Origin: Strongylocentrotus droebachiensis
Lineage: Eukaryota > Echinodermata > Echinoidea > Camarodonta > Strongylocentrotidae
Direction of reading: 5' to 3'
Length of the DNA: 64,000 nucleotides
Assembly (NCBI GenBank): GCA_035222895.1
Contig: JAVYIG010001612.1
Span: forward strand, 248,001-312,000
Shown: piece by piece, positions 61,824-64,000 of the stretch
How positions within the stretch are numbered: the stretch's first letter is position 1
Layout of the letters: each line of letters begins with the position of its first letter
Program-made: the position numbers and the translations under genes
The notes under the pieces: generated by a model
The model's input: only the letters and a program-made list of their open reading frames with translations
Database searches by the model: none
What the model was told of the DNA's origin: nothing

Positions 61824-62370
61824 GTTTCAAATGAAAACCATACAGCTAGGATACCACGAGGTTTCTGGTGGTTTTTTAGTTGTTGTCTGATGTTGTATGG
61901 AAATGTACATGTAAAGTGAAACACATCGTTTAAACAATGTTAAATCTGAGATGCATGGCCTTACGTGTTATCAGAGTCTGTGATATGATGTAATATTGAA
62001 GACCAAAAATATTGCGCTTCAAAATGGTCAAGTGCCTCAAAAAGTAAAAATCTTTGAGTGACCGGTTTTACCATACTCAATTTCCCTAATAGACTGTTAT
62101 AAAAACCGTTAGGAAAACGAAAAATAAAATTTTGATTTCCAATCGTAAATATTTTGATAATCAGCCGGGCAATCGGCGTGTAAAAGTCACGGGATTCCTG
62201 ACTCACCTAAAGGTTTATAATTATGATTGCAGCATGAGCTAAATCCAGGATGTTGTTTCAGAATCTGAGGCAATGTTACAGAGTCACTTTAAGTATCGTT
62301 TCAAATGAAAACCATACAGCTAGGATACCACAAGGTTTCTGGGGTTTTTTTTTTTTTTTTTTGTCTGAAA
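61824..62370. repeat. Direct duplication of ~60 bp
   Basis: 'gtttcaaatgaaaaccatac' followed by 'agctaggataccac' and 'aggtttctgg' occurs at 61825 and again at 62298, then a T-rich run and 'tgtctga'. Confidence 0.8.
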
Positions 62371-62499
62371 CATCATATGAAAATGAAAAGCGAAACATAA
62401 TGGTTTCAATTAAAAAACTTAATAACAGAGATTCAAGGTCCACTTCCTATGTGAACATCTTGTGATCAAGCAAACAACACATAACTGGGAGGGGCTTAT

Positions 62500-62842
62500 G
62501 AGGCCTGTCCACATCAGCTTGAGTTTGCCAATTTACTCGCTATTTTAACTATCCCGATCGCAAATCATCCAGCGAATCTGCATCTTTATCAGCCTGCAGT
62601 TGCAATTGGCGCGATATTTGGTCGAAATAATCATCCCAAGATATCTTGTTCTAGTTTGCAAAATTTCCCGCTATTTGTCAGGTGCGTTTTCACCAGCCCG
62701 AACACTCGCACTATGAGCGAACGCTGAACAAAATATCTCTAAGCTAATTTCTTGAGCTCAAGTTTTGAGTTTCGAGCTGATACAGACGCGATTTGTAACT
62801 TCAGGCTTATTTAGAAATCAAGAGCTGATGAAAACTTACCTA
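62500..62842. mobile_element. AGGCCTG inverted-repeat MITE, copy 3
   Basis: It starts AGGCCTGTCCACATCAGC with 'ttgagtttgcc' and ends near 'aagagctgatgaaaact', matching the copies at 22550 and 23615. Confidence 0.65.
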
Positions 62843-62849
62843 TTGTGAG

Positions 62850-63530
62850 GTCACACTTGTGATTAACCAGCTGTTAGCTGAGTTGACACTAAGCATAATG
62901 ACCACTTTAAAACATAAATGTGTTAAACTGACCTCTCCAAAACTAGTTTCATTTTCACTACACAATGCTTCTTGATAACTTTTCTTTCCAATGTAAGCAC
63001 GCCTTTCAGTATTCACTGATTCTTTTATGTATTGTTTCTTTTTACGAGTTTTGTGGCCGTGCTTCTGCCATTAACGACCACATCTAAGATTTCAGTCTAT
63101 CTGATGACTGTATTAAAGGCATGTAGTCCTGCTACATATAAAGTTTGAAATTTGAATCATATGAAACATCAAAGAAAATGATATTTTAATGTCAATTCAT
63201 GTTAACCATTCCATTATAATCAAGTTGAAAATTACTATATTGGACTAAAAAATTCTGATGCTGTGAACAGAGTACATGTACATGTAGTGGAGAAATCTTG
63301 CTTTGTCTCAATAAAGAGTAAATTAAACAAGGGACTTTGATTTTAATGCGTAATTAATCAACAAAAAAGAGTGTCTAACCTTTGAGATGACACAATGCAA
63401 CTACAACTGCTAAGGGAAGCAACTCATAGATAATTTTAAAGTAATAACCACATTTATAAAGCTTGTTTATCATGAAAAATCTAACAAAATGATGTCAATA
63501 CATATTCACAATTCCTTTTATTAAGTAGGA
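62850..63530. other. Unannotated stretch
   Basis: AT-rich sequence with no gene or repeat recognised. Confidence 0.5.
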
Positions 63531-64000
63531 AAACACTTGATAGTGTATACATTTCTTATGGTGTGAAGAGGGCATGTTATGGAGAAAACTGGCTTTGAAA
63601 TGACACCCAGAACATTTCAAGTTGAAAAATACTTGGTAACGTATACATTTCTTATGGTGTGAAGAGGGCATGTAATGGAGAAATCTGGCTTTGAAATGAC
63701 ACCTACATGTAGCACGTTTCAAGTTGAAATATACTTGGTAACGTATACATTTCTTATGGTGTGAAGAGGGCACGTAATGGAGAAATCTGGCTCTGCCTCC
63801 ATTTAGAATAAATTAAACTTAGCACGTTTCAAGCTGATAAATACTTGGTAACAAATAAATTTCTTATGGTGTGAAGAGGGCAGGTACAATGTATGTATGG
63901 AGAAATCTGGCTTTGAAATGACACTCAGTACGTTTCAGGTTGAAAAATACTTGTTAACGTATACATTTCTTAAAGTATGCAGAGGGCATGTAATGGAGAA
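63531..64000. repeat. ~105-bp tandem repeat running off the window end
   Basis: 'gtatacatttcttatggtgt' plus 'gaagagggca' plus 'tggagaaatctggctttgaa' recurs about every 105-120 bases, at least five times. The minus-strand frame over it (MPSSHHKKCI...) is a repeat shadow. Confidence 0.9.

Noticed and set aside
63495-63773. Minus-strand frame MPSSHHKKCIRYQV...
   Set aside because: Repeats with the ~105-bp tandem unit; no non-repeat content.

Overview
This is eukaryotic nuclear DNA, AT-rich and full of introns and transposons. The gene set (a SIDT family gene with small phase-matched exons), tRNA-derived SINEs, abundant TTAA-type inverted-repeat elements and the frequent palindrome TACATGTA suggest a marine invertebrate. 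I favour a sea urchin or another echinoderm, but that is inference. Most open frames in the window are chance frames over microsatellites. Three spliced genes could be assembled by hand from splice sites, matching intron phases and family resemblance. || Left part (5.05-22.32 kb): the two ends carry matching inverted termini (CCCTTACAGAAA...) flanked by TA. Inside each end lies a tandem array rich in TTGCAAGC/CTGCAAG. Between the arrays are two divergent spliced genes. One, on the minus strand, encodes a 441-residue protein with an N-terminal module, an Ala/Thr repeat, a coiled coil and a C-terminal BEN domain. The other, on the plus strand, encodes a 955-residue transposase of the CACTA (En/Spm, tnp2-like) type. 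I read the whole 17.3 kb as one large autonomous DNA transposon carrying a BEN-domain accessory gene. This is the most interesting object in the window. || Right part (27.8-59.5 kb): 16 exons on the minus strand, all in matching phase, encode 538 residues of a SID1 transmembrane family protein (SIDT1/SIDT2 type, RNA and lipid transport). They cover most of the ectodomain, the first membrane segment, the cytosolic loop and the membrane core up to the SxxxH and D metal-site residues. The signal-peptide exon lies beyond the exons seen, and the C-terminal membrane exons were not found. The giant transposon may sit in a 3' intron of this gene. || The SIDT introns are crowded with repeats: a 5'-truncated CR1/L2-like retrotransposon with an open 2.6-kb reverse-transcriptase frame, a truncated L1/Tx1-like insertion with a perfect 16-bp target duplication, two copies of a hAT-like element that carries a reverse-transcriptase fragment, TTAA-bounded elements, SINEs, an 87-bp array and several microsatellites. 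|| Edges: 1-5.05 kb holds two TTAA elements, a foldback and two weak candidate exons. From 59.54 to 64 kb there are only repeats. No rRNA, genuine tRNA or CRISPR was seen.
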